Assembly (NCBI RefSeq): GCF_001907295.1
Contig: NZ_MQVR01000004.1
Location: 1 to 58,551, forward strand
Direction: 5' to 3'
DNA from: Bowdeniella nasicola
GTDB taxonomy: Bacteria > Actinomycetota > Actinomycetes > Actinomycetales > Actinomycetaceae
DNA: 58,551 nt
In this document: in pieces, positions 18,094 to 29,431 of the stretch
Position numbering within the stretch: the stretch's first letter is position 1
How the letters are laid out: every line of letters begins with the position of its first letter
Program-made: the position numbers and the translations under genes
Notes under the pieces: generated by a model
What the model saw: only the letters and a program-made list of their open reading frames with translations
Databases searched by the model: none
What the model was told of the DNA's origin: nothing

Positions 18094-21000
18094 GGGCGGA
18101 CCTCCCGGCGGGGACGCGGGATGGCGAGCAGGGCGGTGATGAGCGCGGTAATCGCGCCGGCGATGAGCCAGTAGGGCTGGTAGACGGGCTGGTAACGCAC
18201 GGTCAGCTCGCCCGCGTGGGCGGGCAGGTCGAAGGCCTGCTGCCAGCCGTGGTCGCTCGCGCCGAGCGAGGCCCCGTTGTAGCGGGCCTGCCAGCCGGAA
18301 TCGGCGCGCTCGGCAAGGACGAGGGTGCGCGTCGCGGAGCCTTCCGCGACCTGGGTGCGTACGCCGTTGCCCTCCGAGGCGATCGCCTGCAGCTCGTCGC
18401 CATCTGCGATGCGGGCGCGGGATGTCACGGTGCCGGACTCACTGCCGGCGTCGACGCGCCAGATCGTGCCCGAGCGGTTGACAGTGACGCGCGAGACGCC
18501 GGGCGTCGCGTCGAGTGCCGCGACGAGGCGGGCGTGGGCGGACTGGTTCACGTCGCTCGCGAGCTCGTCGACGGGCGGCACGACGATGACGCCGATACCG
18601 GCCGCGCCGAGTTCGGCGGCCCCGGTATCGGAGTTGCTGGCAGCGAGGTTCGCGACGGAGGCGCGGAAGGATTCGGCCGCGGCGTCTGCGGTGTCGTGCA
18701 GCGAGCGCACGGCGATGACGGACGCCGAGGTCAGCATCGTCTGGCCGTCGGTGCGCACGACGTCGGCGCGCAGGCCCTCGTCGGCTTCGGGGGTCAGGAT
18801 GAGCGTGCGTTCCTGTCCGACGCCCGCGGCCAGCTGCTGCGCGAGGGCCGGCGTCGGCAGTGCGGACGTGGCCTTGACCTGCATACGCTGCGCGGCCTGC
18901 GGCCCGATGATCAGCGCCCAGGACAGCGGCACCGCGATGGCAAGGACGGCGGTCGCGATCGCGACCGCGTGGCGCCAGCCGAATGTCGCGTCGGCGAAAT
19001 ATTCGCGCGTGCCCGTTACCCCGGCGACGGCGGCGATCAGCAGGCCCGCGACCAGGAGCGTAACGAGCGGCGCGGTATTGGCCGTGACGGCCTCGCCCGC
19101 GACGTGGGCGATGATGATATCGCGCACGACGATGAAGCTCGCGGCGGCGATGAGGACGACGAACCAGCCGAGGCGCACCGCAAGACCGGTACCGCCGCGG
19201 CGCCCGAGCGCGGCGAGGGCCGCGACGAGCAGGACGGTGCCCGCGCCGATCGCCAGCGGGGCGAGCGGGATGGGGCCGAGCGAGCCGGTCGGCAAAGGTG
19301 CGGACCAGCCGAGTAGCGCCGTGCGGATATCGCCACTGGAGGTGTTTTGCGGCAGGCCCGGGCTCGTCACCGCGAGCTGCCACAGCCCCTCGCGCACCAT
19401 CGCGACGAGGCGCGGCGCATGCAAGACGAGCGTGGGGATCGGAATGAGCAGGAAGGCGAGTCGGTGGTGCGCGATGACGAGCTGGGAGGCCCACAGCAGC
19501 ACGATGCCCGGTAGCAGCAGGACAGGCGCGCCTGCCGTGATGATCGCGAACGCGATCGCCGCACCGGCGGCCGCGGCGACGTTCGTCTTGCTGCGCATCG
19601 CTCGCAGCGGCGCGGGCGCCTCGTCGGTGGTGACCTCCGGCGTGCTCGGGGCAGGTTCGTCGCTGTGAAGGCGGGCGGCGAGGGCTTCGCGGTCGACGCG
19701 CTGCGCGCCGACCATGCCGGACTCGACAACGTCGTGCCGCTCGGCGGCGACGGCCCGCGTGAGTCCGAGGATCATCCACGGCAGCGTCATATGGGCCAGG
19801 GCCGGGCCGAGCTCACCGGCGTGCAGCGCCGGGATGAAGCTCGGGGCCAGCGCCCAGGTGATCGCAACCCAGGCACGGATGAGGATGGAGCGGGTGCCCG
19901 CGCCGGCCGCGAACCAGGCGCCGACGCCCGCGAGTGGGACGGCGAGCCGATAGGTCAGCGGCACGAGCGCGGAGAGGTTGCCCGTCAACAGCAGGCCGGG
20001 CAGCAGCGTCCACAAGAAGGCATCGGGCGGTCCGGGGTGGCCGAGCCCGACGTCGAGCCAACCGGACGTTGCGGCCCGGTAGGTCTCCAGGAGAGACCCG
20101 GTCGCGCGCTGGAGCGCGCCGCCCTCATAGATGCCGGCGGTCATCGGCGGACGGATCAGCCAGATGCCGATGCCGAGCAGGGCGAGCGCGAGCAGGGTGA
20201 GGACCGCGCGGCGGCGCCGGGCCAGGCGCGCGAGTTCGGCGAGTTCGAGTTCGCTCGGGGCCGCGGCGGCCTTGGCCGCGTCCTTATGGGAGCGCCGCAG
20301 TTCGCGTTTCTTTGCCGCGATGACCGAACGCGGGGTATAGATCCGCTCGAGCGTCGAGCGCGCGACCCGACGGCTCACCTCGGTGCTCTTGCGCGTCGCC
20401 AGCCACTGCTGCGGCGAGGACAGGACATGCGCGCCCGCGCGCAGCTCGGCGGTGAGCAGGTCGAAGTCCTTGCGCGCCAGGCGCCACAGCGCCCGCAGCG
20501 GGGTGAGGATAAGGATCGCGAGGTAGACGAGCGGCACCTGCCAGCCGGGCACGCCGGAAATCCACGTGTGGAGCTGGGCGGCGCGCCGATCGCCGAAGGA
20601 GCGGCGCACATCGGGTGCCTGCTCCTCATCGGAGCGCAGGCCCTGATAGGACGCCTGGGCGTGAAAGACGATGGCGGATGGCACGACGACGACGCGGTAG
20701 CCCGCAAGGCGCACGCGGCGCGAGAGCTCCAGCCCGTCGTTGAAGGGGCCGAGGTGCGGGTCGGTGCCGCCGAGGCTCGTCCAGATATCGCGGCGGATGA
20801 GCGCGCCCGCGATGGACACGCCCAGGACATCGCTGCGGTGATCGAGCTGGCCCTGGTCGATCTCGTCGACGTCGGTTTCGATGAAGCGGCGGGTCGTCGA
20901 GGTCGCGTTGATGCCCGCGGCGAGGAGGCGGTCGGGTTTCGCCCAGTCGCGCTCCTTACAGCCCGCGAGCCCGATCGAGGTGGCGAGTTCGACCTCGCGC

Positions 21001-21428
21001 AGCAGTTCAGCAAGGGCCCGCTCCTCGGGCGCGGAATCGTCGTGCAACAGCCACAGCCAGGCCACCGCCCCTTCGCGCACGGCAGGGATCTCGCCGGTGC
21101 GGGCCTCGCGGCGTTGGGCCGCGCGCGTGAGCAGTTCTTGGTGTTCGGCAAGGCCCTGGCGCACCGCGTCGCCGAAATTCTCAGCTCCGGGGATATTGAT
21201 GACGCGCGTGGGCAGGGCGTGATCGTCGAGGGATTCGGCGACGACTTCCTGGATGGGCCTACCGGAACCTAGCGAGCGGCCGGGGGCCGCGACGTCGATG
21301 ACAACGAGCCGATCGGGTAGGTGCTCCTGGGCACCGATGCCGCTCAGCGTTCGCTTGAGATATGGAGTGTCACCGCACGTCACAACGACGGCGGTGACAT
21401 CTTGGTCGGGGTGAGCCTTAGGCGTCAT
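18090..21428 (-). CDS. Large GT2 glycosyltransferase with multi-pass membrane domain
   Basis: This 1112-residue protein has an N-terminal GT-A domain (about 1-290) with VTCGDTPYLKRTLSGIGAQ, the acidic motif LLHDDSAP and AYRVVVVPSAIVFHAQASY-like features near the acceptor region. About 12-14 transmembrane helices follow (about 300-860) and the C-terminal extracytoplasmic region ends in a last helix, LIAGAITALITALLAIP. The GT domain should act on the cytoplasmic face and the membrane part may move or extend the product. It is upstream of and overlaps DUF5719, the usual actinobacterial pairing, and sits beside whiB2. Substrate unknown. Confidence 0.88.
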   Translation of the reverse strand: MTPKAHPDQDVTAVVVTCGDTPYLKRTLSGIGAQEHLPDRLVVIDVAAPGRSLGSGRPIQEVVAESLDDHALPTRVINIPGAENFGDAVRQGLAEHQELLTRAAQRREARTGEIPAVREGAVAWLWLLHDDSAPEERALAELLREVELATSIGLAGCKERDWAKPDRLLAAGINATSTTRRFIETDVDEIDQGQLDHRSDVLGVSIAGALIRRDIWTSLGGTDPHLGPFNDGLELSRRVRLAGYRVVVVPSAIVFHAQASYQGLRSDEEQAPDVRRSFGDRRAAQLHTWISGVPGWQVPLVYLAILILTPLRALWRLARKDFDLLTAELRAGAHVLSSPQQWLATRKSTEVSRRVARSTLERIYTPRSVIAAKKRELRRSHKDAAKAAAAPSELELAELARLARRRRAVLTLLALALLGIGIWLIRPPMTAGIYEGGALQRATGSLLETYRAATSGWLDVGLGHPGPPDAFLWTLLPGLLLTGNLSALVPLTYRLAVPLAGVGAWFAAGAGTRSILIRAWVAITWALAPSFIPALHAGELGPALAHMTLPWMILGLTRAVAAERHDVVESGMVGAQRVDREALAARLHSDEPAPSTPEVTTDEAPAPLRAMRSKTNVAAAAGAAIAFAIITAGAPVLLLPGIVLLWASQLVIAHHRLAFLLIPIPTLVLHAPRLVAMVREGLWQLAVTSPGLPQNTSSGDIRTALLGWSAPLPTGSLGPIPLAPLAIGAGTVLLVAALAALGRRGGTGLAVRLGWFVVLIAAASFIVVRDIIIAHVAGEAVTANTAPLVTLLVAGLLIAAVAGVTGTREYFADATFGWRHAVAIATAVLAIAVPLSWALIIGPQAAQRMQVKATSALPTPALAQQLAAGVGQERTLILTPEADEGLRADVVRTDGQTMLTSASVIAVRSLHDTADAAAESFRASVANLAASNSDTGAAELGAAGIGVIVVPPVDELASDVNQSAHARLVAALDATPGVSRVTVNRSGTIWRVDAGSESGTVTSRARIADGDELQAIASEGNGVRTQVAEGSATRTLVLAERADSGWQARYNGASLGASDHGWQQAFDLPAHAGELTVRYQPVYQPYWLIAGAITALITALLAIPRPRREVRP

Positions 21429-21439
21429 CTATGGCGGGG

Positions 21440-21751
21440 TTAGCTGATGCGACGCTTCAACTTACGACGTTCGCGTTCGGACAGCCCGCCCCAAATACCG
21501 AATCGCTCATCGTTTTCCAGCGCATATTCCAGGCAGCGCTTGGCTACCGGACACGACGCGCACACCCGCTTGGCTTCCCGCGTGCTACCGCCCTTTTCGG
21601 GGAAGAACGCTTCCGGATCAGTCTGGGCGCACAGCGCCAGCTCGTACCATGCCGGGGTGCCGTATTCGACGCTCTCGTAGGGGTCGAGCATACGATGCTC
21701 GGTTTGCGGGTTCTGAGCGGAGATTGGTCCGTCACCCAGGATGTTCCACAC
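21440..21751 (-). CDS. whiB2: WhiB2-type iron-sulfur transcriptional regulator (WhmD-like)
   Basis: This 103-residue Wbl protein has four cluster-ligating cysteines at 41, 64, 67 and 73 (C-x22-C-x2-C-x5-C), the turn FGIWGG (84-89) and the basic tail ERERRKLKRR. The block ALCAQTDPEAFFPEKGGSTR is diagnostic of the WhiB2/WhmD group, which is needed for septation in mycobacteria and streptomycetes. Start is GTG (21749-21751) behind GGAGAG; an internal ATG at 21691 is less likely. The 96-bp divergent region upstream contains a palindrome listed separately. Confidence 0.93.
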   Translation of the reverse strand: MWNILGDGPISAQNPQTEHRMLDPYESVEYGTPAWYELALCAQTDPEAFFPEKGGSTREAKRVCASCPVAKRCLEYALENDERFGIWGGLSERERRKLKRRIS

Positions 21752-21792
21752 GGTCGCTCTCCGTTCGGTCGATCAATGTCTGTCTCTAAATT

Positions 21793-21802
21793 ACACGCGT
21801 GT
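21793..21802. promoter_or_regulatory. Palindrome ACACGCGTGT between whiB2 and the TIGR03089 gene
   Basis: A perfect 10-bp palindrome lies about 41 bp upstream of the whiB2 GTG and 46 bp upstream of the divergent ATG. It is flanked by TTA and CAC. Its central position in a 96-bp divergent intergenic region makes it a candidate operator, but a 10-bp palindrome can occur by chance. Confidence 0.3.
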
Positions 21803-21847
21803 CACTCGCATTCGTCAAGTGAATCGGTGATATACGTTCTCCGCCGT

Positions 21848-22561
21848 ATGATGGCTACTATGCCCCCACGCCATAATCCCGCGTCGATCCTCGCCGCGAT
21901 CGCCGCCTGTCCCGGTCCCGCCCTCACGTGGTACTCCGAGGCTGAACGTGTCGAGCTCACCGGCGCTGTCCTCGCTCAGTGGATCGCAAAGACCGCGAAC
22001 TACCTGGTCACCGACGTGGCCATCGAGCCCGGCGCCACCGTATTCATCGACCTGCCGGTTTCCTGGCGCTCGCCCATATGGGTATTCGGCACGTGGCTCG
22101 CCGGCGCCGGCGTCGCGTTCCGTGAGATTGATGACGTCGACGTCATCGTGACCGACCGGCCGGAAGACTTCACTACCTCCCCCGCCGATGTGCTCGCGGT
22201 CGCTCTGCCCGCCCTCGCGCGTGAATTCGAGTGGGAATTGCCGCCCATGATCGCCGATGCGAACGCCGATGTCATGGCCGCCGCCGACCAACTCGGCCCC
22301 ATGCCGCCGCTAGACCCGCAGGCCGTGGCCGTCGCCGGCCCGAACCTGCGCTTTGGGGACCTCGACGAGTTGCTCGTGGGTGGCACATCGGACCGCATCA
22401 TGGTGCGCCCGGCGAACAACCAAGAACTCGTGCGGACCGTGAGCTCCCAGCTGCTTGCGGGCGGTTCGATCGTCGTCATCGATCCGAGCGATGAGACGAT
22501 GAACTGCCAGTCCGTGGCAGCCCAGGAGGCAGCCCTCCCGCTGCGCGGCGCCTGTCGGTAA
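21848..22561 (+). CDS. TIGR03089 family protein
   Basis: This 237-residue protein is of the actinobacterial TIGR03089 family, which resembles a truncated acyl-CoA synthetase-like (AMP-binding) domain. It starts with NPASILAAIAACPGPALTWY, then VELTGAVLAQWIAKTANYL and PGATVFIDLPVSWR. The complete adenylate-forming motifs of active ligases are not seen, so catalysis is doubtful. Three in-frame ATGs are possible (21848, 21851, 21860) and no Shine-Dalgarno site decides between them. The open frame to 21431 overlaps whiB2 antisense and is not expected to be translated. The family is regularly found near whiB and cell-wall glycosyltransferases. Confidence 0.82.
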   Translation: MMATMPPRHNPASILAAIAACPGPALTWYSEAERVELTGAVLAQWIAKTANYLVTDVAIEPGATVFIDLPVSWRSPIWVFGTWLAGAGVAFREIDDVDVIVTDRPEDFTTSPADVLAVALPALAREFEWELPPMIADANADVMAAADQLGPMPPLDPQAVAVAGPNLRFGDLDELLVGGTSDRIMVRPANNQELVRTVSSQLLAGGSIVVIDPSDETMNCQSVAAQEAALPLRGACR

Positions 22562-22581
22562 GGCCACCTAGGGACGATGTC

Positions 22582-23478
22582 CTAGCGGACGACGCGGGCG
22601 TAGCGCTTCTTCGGGTGGAAGACGAGGCCCTTCAGGCCCGCCTTGATGAGCCTTAAGCGCAGCTTGGCTGAGACCCCCGAGCCGTGCAGCTGCTTGAGCA
22701 TGTTCTCGGCGAGCTGGACGGCGATCGTCGGCGAACGCAGCGAGAACGCGGCCGAGACCTGGTTGCGCACGCCGTATTCGAACTTCCAGATGTTCTTGTC
22801 GGTAACGTCACCGAAGTTCACGCCGCGGTTCTCCCCCAGCAGGTGGTCGACCTTGGAATCGGCGACGAAAATGCCGGGCCGGAATTTGCTCAGGCGCATC
22901 GTGTACTCAGCATCGTCGTACCAGATGAAGTACTCGCGATACGGCAGGCCGCATTCGCGCACCGCGTCCTTGGTGATGAGGCAGGAGACGAACGAGCAGG
23001 ACTTCACGAGCTGGTAGGGCTCGTTATGCGCCATGTGGCGCGGCCAGTCCCACGTCGGGTCCGGCGTGTTCATCTCGCACAGTTCGCCGTCGGTCCACAA
23101 CACCATCGAGCACGCGAAGCTCGGCTGATCGCCGGTGCGCTCTTCGAACTGGTCGATACCGCCGAGCAACGCCTTCAGCGCATCGGGCCGCGGGACGGTG
23201 TCATCGTCCATGATCCAGTAGGCGTCATAGCCCGCGCCGTAGGCTGCCTGGATGCCGTGGGCGAAGCCGCCTGCACCGCCGGTGTTGCGCTTCAGCCGCG
23301 TGATCGTGGTCGGGACCGCCGCCTTGCGCGCGGCGAGCATTTCGGGCGTGCGGTCGGTGGAGGCATTATCGACGACGATGATGCGGTCGACCGGGCGCGA
23401 CTGGGCTTCTAGGCCGGCCAGGGTTTTTTCGAGCATGTCGGCCCGGTTGTAGGTCACGACGACGGCAGCGACGCGCAT
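22582..23478 (-). CDS. GT2 glycosyltransferase, GlfT1-like galactofuranosyltransferase
   Basis: This 298-residue GT-A enzyme has AVVVTYNRADMLEKTLAGLE at the N-terminus, VDNASTDRTPE for nucleotide binding, RNTGGAGGFAHG and the metal-binding motif IMDDDTVPRPDAL. These features match the group of mycobacterial GlfT1 (Rv3782), which adds the first galactofuranose residues to a lipid-linked acceptor. It is the last gene of a five-gene operon with glf, wzm and wzt, which supports UDP-galactofuranose as donor. The gene upstream ends 2 bp before its start. Specificity is inferred from context. Confidence 0.85.
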   Translation of the reverse strand: MRVAAVVVTYNRADMLEKTLAGLEAQSRPVDRIIVVDNASTDRTPEMLAARKAAVPTTITRLKRNTGGAGGFAHGIQAAYGAGYDAYWIMDDDTVPRPDALKALLGGIDQFEERTGDQPSFACSMVLWTDGELCEMNTPDPTWDWPRHMAHNEPYQLVKSCSFVSCLITKDAVRECGLPYREYFIWYDDAEYTMRLSKFRPGIFVADSKVDHLLGENRGVNFGDVTDKNIWKFEYGVRNQVSAAFSLRSPTIAVQLAENMLKQLHGSGVSAKLRLRLIKAGLKGLVFHPKKRYARVVR

Positions 23479-23480
23479 GA

Positions 23481-25136
23481 TTACTCCTTCGTAGTCTTTC
23501 CCGCGAGCGTGCGGTAGTGGTCGGCATAAAAATCTTCGGCCGAGGTGCGCGAGGCGAGGTCGGCAACGAGCGACATCTGACGCGACATGAGCGAGCGACG
23601 CTCGGCGTCATCGGAGGCGAGGCGCTTCAGCAGCGCGACGGCGTGGGCGAGGAAGCTCTTGGGCTCGCGCGGCAGCAGCGCGCCGGGCGCGACGACGGTC
23701 AGCTGAGAGCCAACGTCGGCGCTCACGACGAGTACGCCGGCGCCGGTAGCCTCGAGGGAGGTGAGCGTCAGGCCCTCATTATCGGAGGTGATGAGCAAGA
23801 CATCGATCTCGGATAAGAAGTCTGTGACCGGTCCCCACTCGCGCGTCGCGACGACATCGGCGAGGCCCGCGCGGGCCAGGTGGTCGCGCGTGTAGCTGGC
23901 GAGCTCACCGCTGCCCTGCATGACGAACTCGAACGCCTCCGGCTGGGCGGCGTGCAGCTTGCGGGCGACATCGACGAAGAGGAACGGGCGCTTTTGCAGG
24001 CTCATCCGGCCAAGGAACCCGACGCGGAGCTTCTTTCCCGGGCGCGGCGCGATCTCGGCAGGAGCGCTCGCGCTCGCGCGTGCGGTGAGGCCCGTGAGCG
24101 GATAGTAGGCGACCTTGCCCTGATCGATGCCGGCCTCGCGCGTGTAGATCTCGCGCAGCTGCGGGCTGATGACGTGGTGCAGGTCGATCAGGCGCGAGGC
24201 GCGCACCGAGTCGGCGACATAACCGCCGCCGCGATGCTCGACGATGTGGACCGAGTCCTCGATGCGCGTATCGGGCAGCAGCGTGCGCACGAGGCCGAGA
24301 TTTTCGTAGGCGAGCACCGAGTGGTGGATGTGGATCGCCGCGGGCTGGTAGGTCCGCAGGAGCTTATCGACGAACGGGGTGCGTTCGACCTGACCGAACG
24401 TCTGGGCGCACAAGAACACTTCCTCGGCGATGCCGTAAGCACGGCCCAGCAGGCGCTGCGGCGCGCCGCGGTCGACGGTGATGAGGATGCGGTAGCCCGC
24501 ATCGCGAGCGAGCTCGGCCTGGCGGAACGCCCATTCTTCGGCGCCACCGTTTTCCAGCCAGTGCATCGCGATCCACATCCACGGCTTACCGTCCTCCGTA
24601 CGCGAGAGCGGGCTCGCGGAGTCGACCGTCGGCGCGGTCAGCTGCCAGCGCTGGTCGTAGGCGGAGTTGCGGGACTGGCGGTAGCGGTCGAGCGCGATCG
24701 GCATCTTGCCGTACAGGCGCCGGTAGACCTGGCTCATCGCCTTGCCCTTGAGCGAATCGGGCTTCACGAAGATGAAGGGCGCGTCCCCGTCCATGACGGC
24801 ACGCGAGGGCAGCAGTAAGAAGCGCTGCTGGGGCACGTCACCGCTGCCCGACTTGGGCGTCGCGATGAGGATGCCGTCGGCTTCCGGCATGACGACGTCC
24901 GCGGGGCGGATATCGCGCAGCGTATTGCGGTCCTCGAGCGGCTGGGTGTCGCACAGGAACAGCCGCAGCATGATCGTGCGGTCGGGGTAGGTGAGGATCT
25001 GCGGCTTGAGCGCGGAGATGAGCCAGCGCTCATCGAGCCGGGCCAGCACGTCGCGTGCTTCGTCGCTCAGCGACAGCTCGATCGTGTGGTCGCTAAAGGC
25101 CTCGGCCAAGGCGCGCTGGGTGCTTCCTACCTCCAC
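23481..25136 (-). CDS. GT4 glycosyltransferase with ~180-residue N-terminal extension
   Basis: This 551-residue protein has a GT-B fold at about residues 190-540, with LENGGAEEWAFRQAELARDAG, then VGFLGRMSLQKRPFLF and the donor-site region LLITSDNEGLTLTSLEATGAG with the EX7E-type pattern. The first ~180 residues form a separate, unrecognised domain. The GTG start (25134-25136) overlaps the wzt stop by one base (TAGTG). Position between the ABC exporter and GlfT1-like genes suggests it builds or primes the exported galactan or its linker. The donor sugar is unknown. Confidence 0.85.
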   Translation of the reverse strand: MEVGSTQRALAEAFSDHTIELSLSDEARDVLARLDERWLISALKPQILTYPDRTIMLRLFLCDTQPLEDRNTLRDIRPADVVMPEADGILIATPKSGSGDVPQQRFLLLPSRAVMDGDAPFIFVKPDSLKGKAMSQVYRRLYGKMPIALDRYRQSRNSAYDQRWQLTAPTVDSASPLSRTEDGKPWMWIAMHWLENGGAEEWAFRQAELARDAGYRILITVDRGAPQRLLGRAYGIAEEVFLCAQTFGQVERTPFVDKLLRTYQPAAIHIHHSVLAYENLGLVRTLLPDTRIEDSVHIVEHRGGGYVADSVRASRLIDLHHVISPQLREIYTREAGIDQGKVAYYPLTGLTARASASAPAEIAPRPGKKLRVGFLGRMSLQKRPFLFVDVARKLHAAQPEAFEFVMQGSGELASYTRDHLARAGLADVVATREWGPVTDFLSEIDVLLITSDNEGLTLTSLEATGAGVLVVSADVGSQLTVVAPGALLPREPKSFLAHAVALLKRLASDDAERRSLMSRQMSLVADLASRTSAEDFYADHYRTLAGKTTKE

Positions 25137-25878
25137 TACTGTTCCTTCCCGTCGCGCATCATCGCGACCGCTTGGTGGACATTGCCGTCGAAGACCAGTT
25201 CGCCCTTGCGTAGCAGGATGCCGCGTTCACACATGCTGGCGACGAGGTCGAGGTCGTGGGAGACGATGACGAGCGACTTGCCTTCGAGCTTGAGCTCTTC
25301 GATGCGCTTCAGGCATTTCTTTTGGAACGGCTCGTCGCCGACGGCGAGGATTTCGTCGATCAAGAAGATGTCGGGGTTCGTGTGGACCGCGACGGAAAAG
25401 GCGAGGCGCAGGAACATGCCCGAGGAGTAGAACTTCACCTCGGTGTCGATGAACTGCTCGATTTCGGAAAACGCGACGATGTCGTCGAAGGCGGCGTTGA
25501 TTTCGTCTTCACTCATGCCGAGGATCGCGCCGTTGAGGTAAATGTTTTCGCGGCCCGTGAGGTCGGGGTGGAAGCCCGCGCCGACCTCGATGAGGCCCGC
25601 GATCTTGCCGCGCACCCGGATCTCGCCCTCGTCGGTACTCATGACGCCCGAGATGAGTTTGAGCATCGTCGATTTGCCCGAGCCGTTAAACCCGAGGAGC
25701 GCGACCGTCTCGCCCTGCTTGAGGGAGAACGAGACGTCGTTCAGCGCAGTGAAAGATTCGGTGAGTTCGCCGCGGCGGCCCTTGAAATTCCACACGACCC
25801 ACTCTTTGAGAGAGTGCGTGTGCTTGAGGGTGAACTTCTTGACTGCGTGCTCTACGCGGATGACATCGGTATCGCTCA

Positions 25879-25879
<1 letters not shown>
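25136..25879 (-). CDS. Polysaccharide ABC transporter, ATP-binding subunit (Wzt/TagH-like)
   Basis: This 247-residue ATPase has Walker A GFNGSGKST and a variant signature YSSGMFLRLAFSVAV in place of LSGGQ, a mark of polysaccharide and teichoic-acid exporters. Walker B is DIFLIDEILAVGD, followed by EPFQKKC. It ends soon after the nucleotide-binding domain, so it lacks the C-terminal carbohydrate-binding domain found in some Wzt proteins. That matches mycobacterial Rv3781 and short KpsT/RfbE forms. Its ATG overlaps the permease stop (TAATG), indicating coupling. It should energise export of the galactan made by this operon. Confidence 0.92.
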
Positions 25880-28093
<2,214 letters not shown>

Positions 28094-29431
28094 GTGCTGA
28101 CCGCACTGGAAAACCGGCTGACTCAAGACATCACCCCCGCAGATAGCGCTGAGCTGGCCGCGCTCGCGGCACAGGTGTCCATCCCTGATCTCATCCGCGT
28201 CGTCGAACACGTGCCCGCGAAGCGCGGGGCTCTCATGTTCCGGCTGCTGGCTAAGGACCGCGCACTCCACGTCTTTGAGGCGCTCGACTCCGGCCACCAG
28301 GCCGACCTCCTGGCCGCGCTGCGGGATGAGGAGATCACCGGGTTCTTCACCGAGATGGATCCCGATGATCGTGCCGCCCTGCTGGACGAAGTCCCGGCGT
28401 CGGTGGCCGATAAGCTCCTGCGGGGACTGACCCGGCGGGAGCGCGACCTCACGTCGGCTCTCCTCGGCTACCCCAAGGGCAGTATCGGCAGGCGCATGTC
28501 GCCCGAGGTCGTCCCGGTCCGAGCCTCCCGCACCGCCGCCTATGCGCTCGACCTGCTGCGGAACCGGGAGGCCGAATACGAAACGCTGTACATGATCCCG
28601 GTCATGGACGACACGCGCCGGCTCGTCGGCGTTGTCTCCCTGCGCGACCTGTTCACCGCCCCCGCCGATACCACCGTCGCCGATCTCATGAACGCCCCCA
28701 TCAGCGCATACGCCACCGACGACGAGGAACGCGTCGCCCGCGAGCTCCTTGCCGTCGGCCGCATCGCCATGCCCATCGTCGACGCCGAAGACCGCATCGT
28801 TGGGGTCCTCACGGTCGATGACGCGTTGGAGATCGCGGAGGCGGCCGATACCGAAGACGCGGCCCGGCACGGCGGACACGAGCCGCTGCGTCGACCCTAC
28901 CTATCGACACCGGTCCTCAGCGTCGTGAAATCCCGCATCGTCTGGCTGCTCGTGCTCGCTGTCTCTGCCGTCCTCACGGTTCAGGTGCTCGAGATCTTTG
29001 AAGCGACCCTCGCCGAAGTCGTCGTGCTTGCCCTCTTCATCCCGCTGTTGACCGGTACGGGCGGCAATACCGGAAACCAGGCCGCGACGACGGTGACGCG
29101 CGCGCTCGCGCTCGGCGACGTGTGGAGCCGGGATGTGCTGGCCGTCCTGTGGCGCGAAGCGCGGATCGGTTTCACCCTGGGCGCGGTGCTCGGCTCGCTC
29201 GGGTTCCTCGTCGCGAGTCTCGTCTACGGCACCTCGATCGGCGCGGTCATTGGCCTGACGTTGCTGAGCGTGTGCACCATGGCCGCCTCGCTCGGCGGTG
29301 TCATGCCGATCATCGCGAAAACCGTGGGCGCCGATCCGGCCGTGTTTTCCAACCCATTCATCTCGACGTTTTGTGACGCCACGGGTCTCATCATGTATTT
29401 CCTGATCGCGAAGGCCGTGCTTGGGCTCTAG
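28094..29431 (+). CDS. mgtE: Magnesium transporter MgtE
   Basis: This 445-residue protein has an N-terminal MgtE_N superhelical domain (about 10-125), two CBS domains (about 130-250) that sense magnesium in known homologues, and a C-terminal five-helix channel domain. The channel carries the family motif GTGGNTGNQAATTVTRALALGD. The GTG start is set by GGAGG; the overlapping ATG at 28092 runs into a stop after two codons. The stop shares CTAG (29428-29431) with the convergent membrane-protein gene. It separates the two polysaccharide loci and has no obvious functional link to them. Confidence 0.94.
   Translation: MLTALENRLTQDITPADSAELAALAAQVSIPDLIRVVEHVPAKRGALMFRLLAKDRALHVFEALDSGHQADLLAALRDEEITGFFTEMDPDDRAALLDEVPASVADKLLRGLTRRERDLTSALLGYPKGSIGRRMSPEVVPVRASRTAAYALDLLRNREAEYETLYMIPVMDDTRRLVGVVSLRDLFTAPADTTVADLMNAPISAYATDDEERVARELLAVGRIAMPIVDAEDRIVGVLTVDDALEIAEAADTEDAARHGGHEPLRRPYLSTPVLSVVKSRIVWLLVLAVSAVLTVQVLEIFEATLAEVVVLALFIPLLTGTGGNTGNQAATTVTRALALGDVWSRDVLAVLWREARIGFTLGAVLGSLGFLVASLVYGTSIGAVIGLTLLSVCTMAASLGGVMPIIAKTVGADPAVFSNPFISTFCDATGLIMYFLIAKAVLGL

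Noticed and set aside
16900-21272. Long plus-strand frames (16900-18078, 18216-19316, 19665-21272) opposite DUF5719 and the large glycosyltransferase
   Set aside because: Compositionally biased shadows of the minus-strand genes, with no signal peptide, helices or motif of their own.
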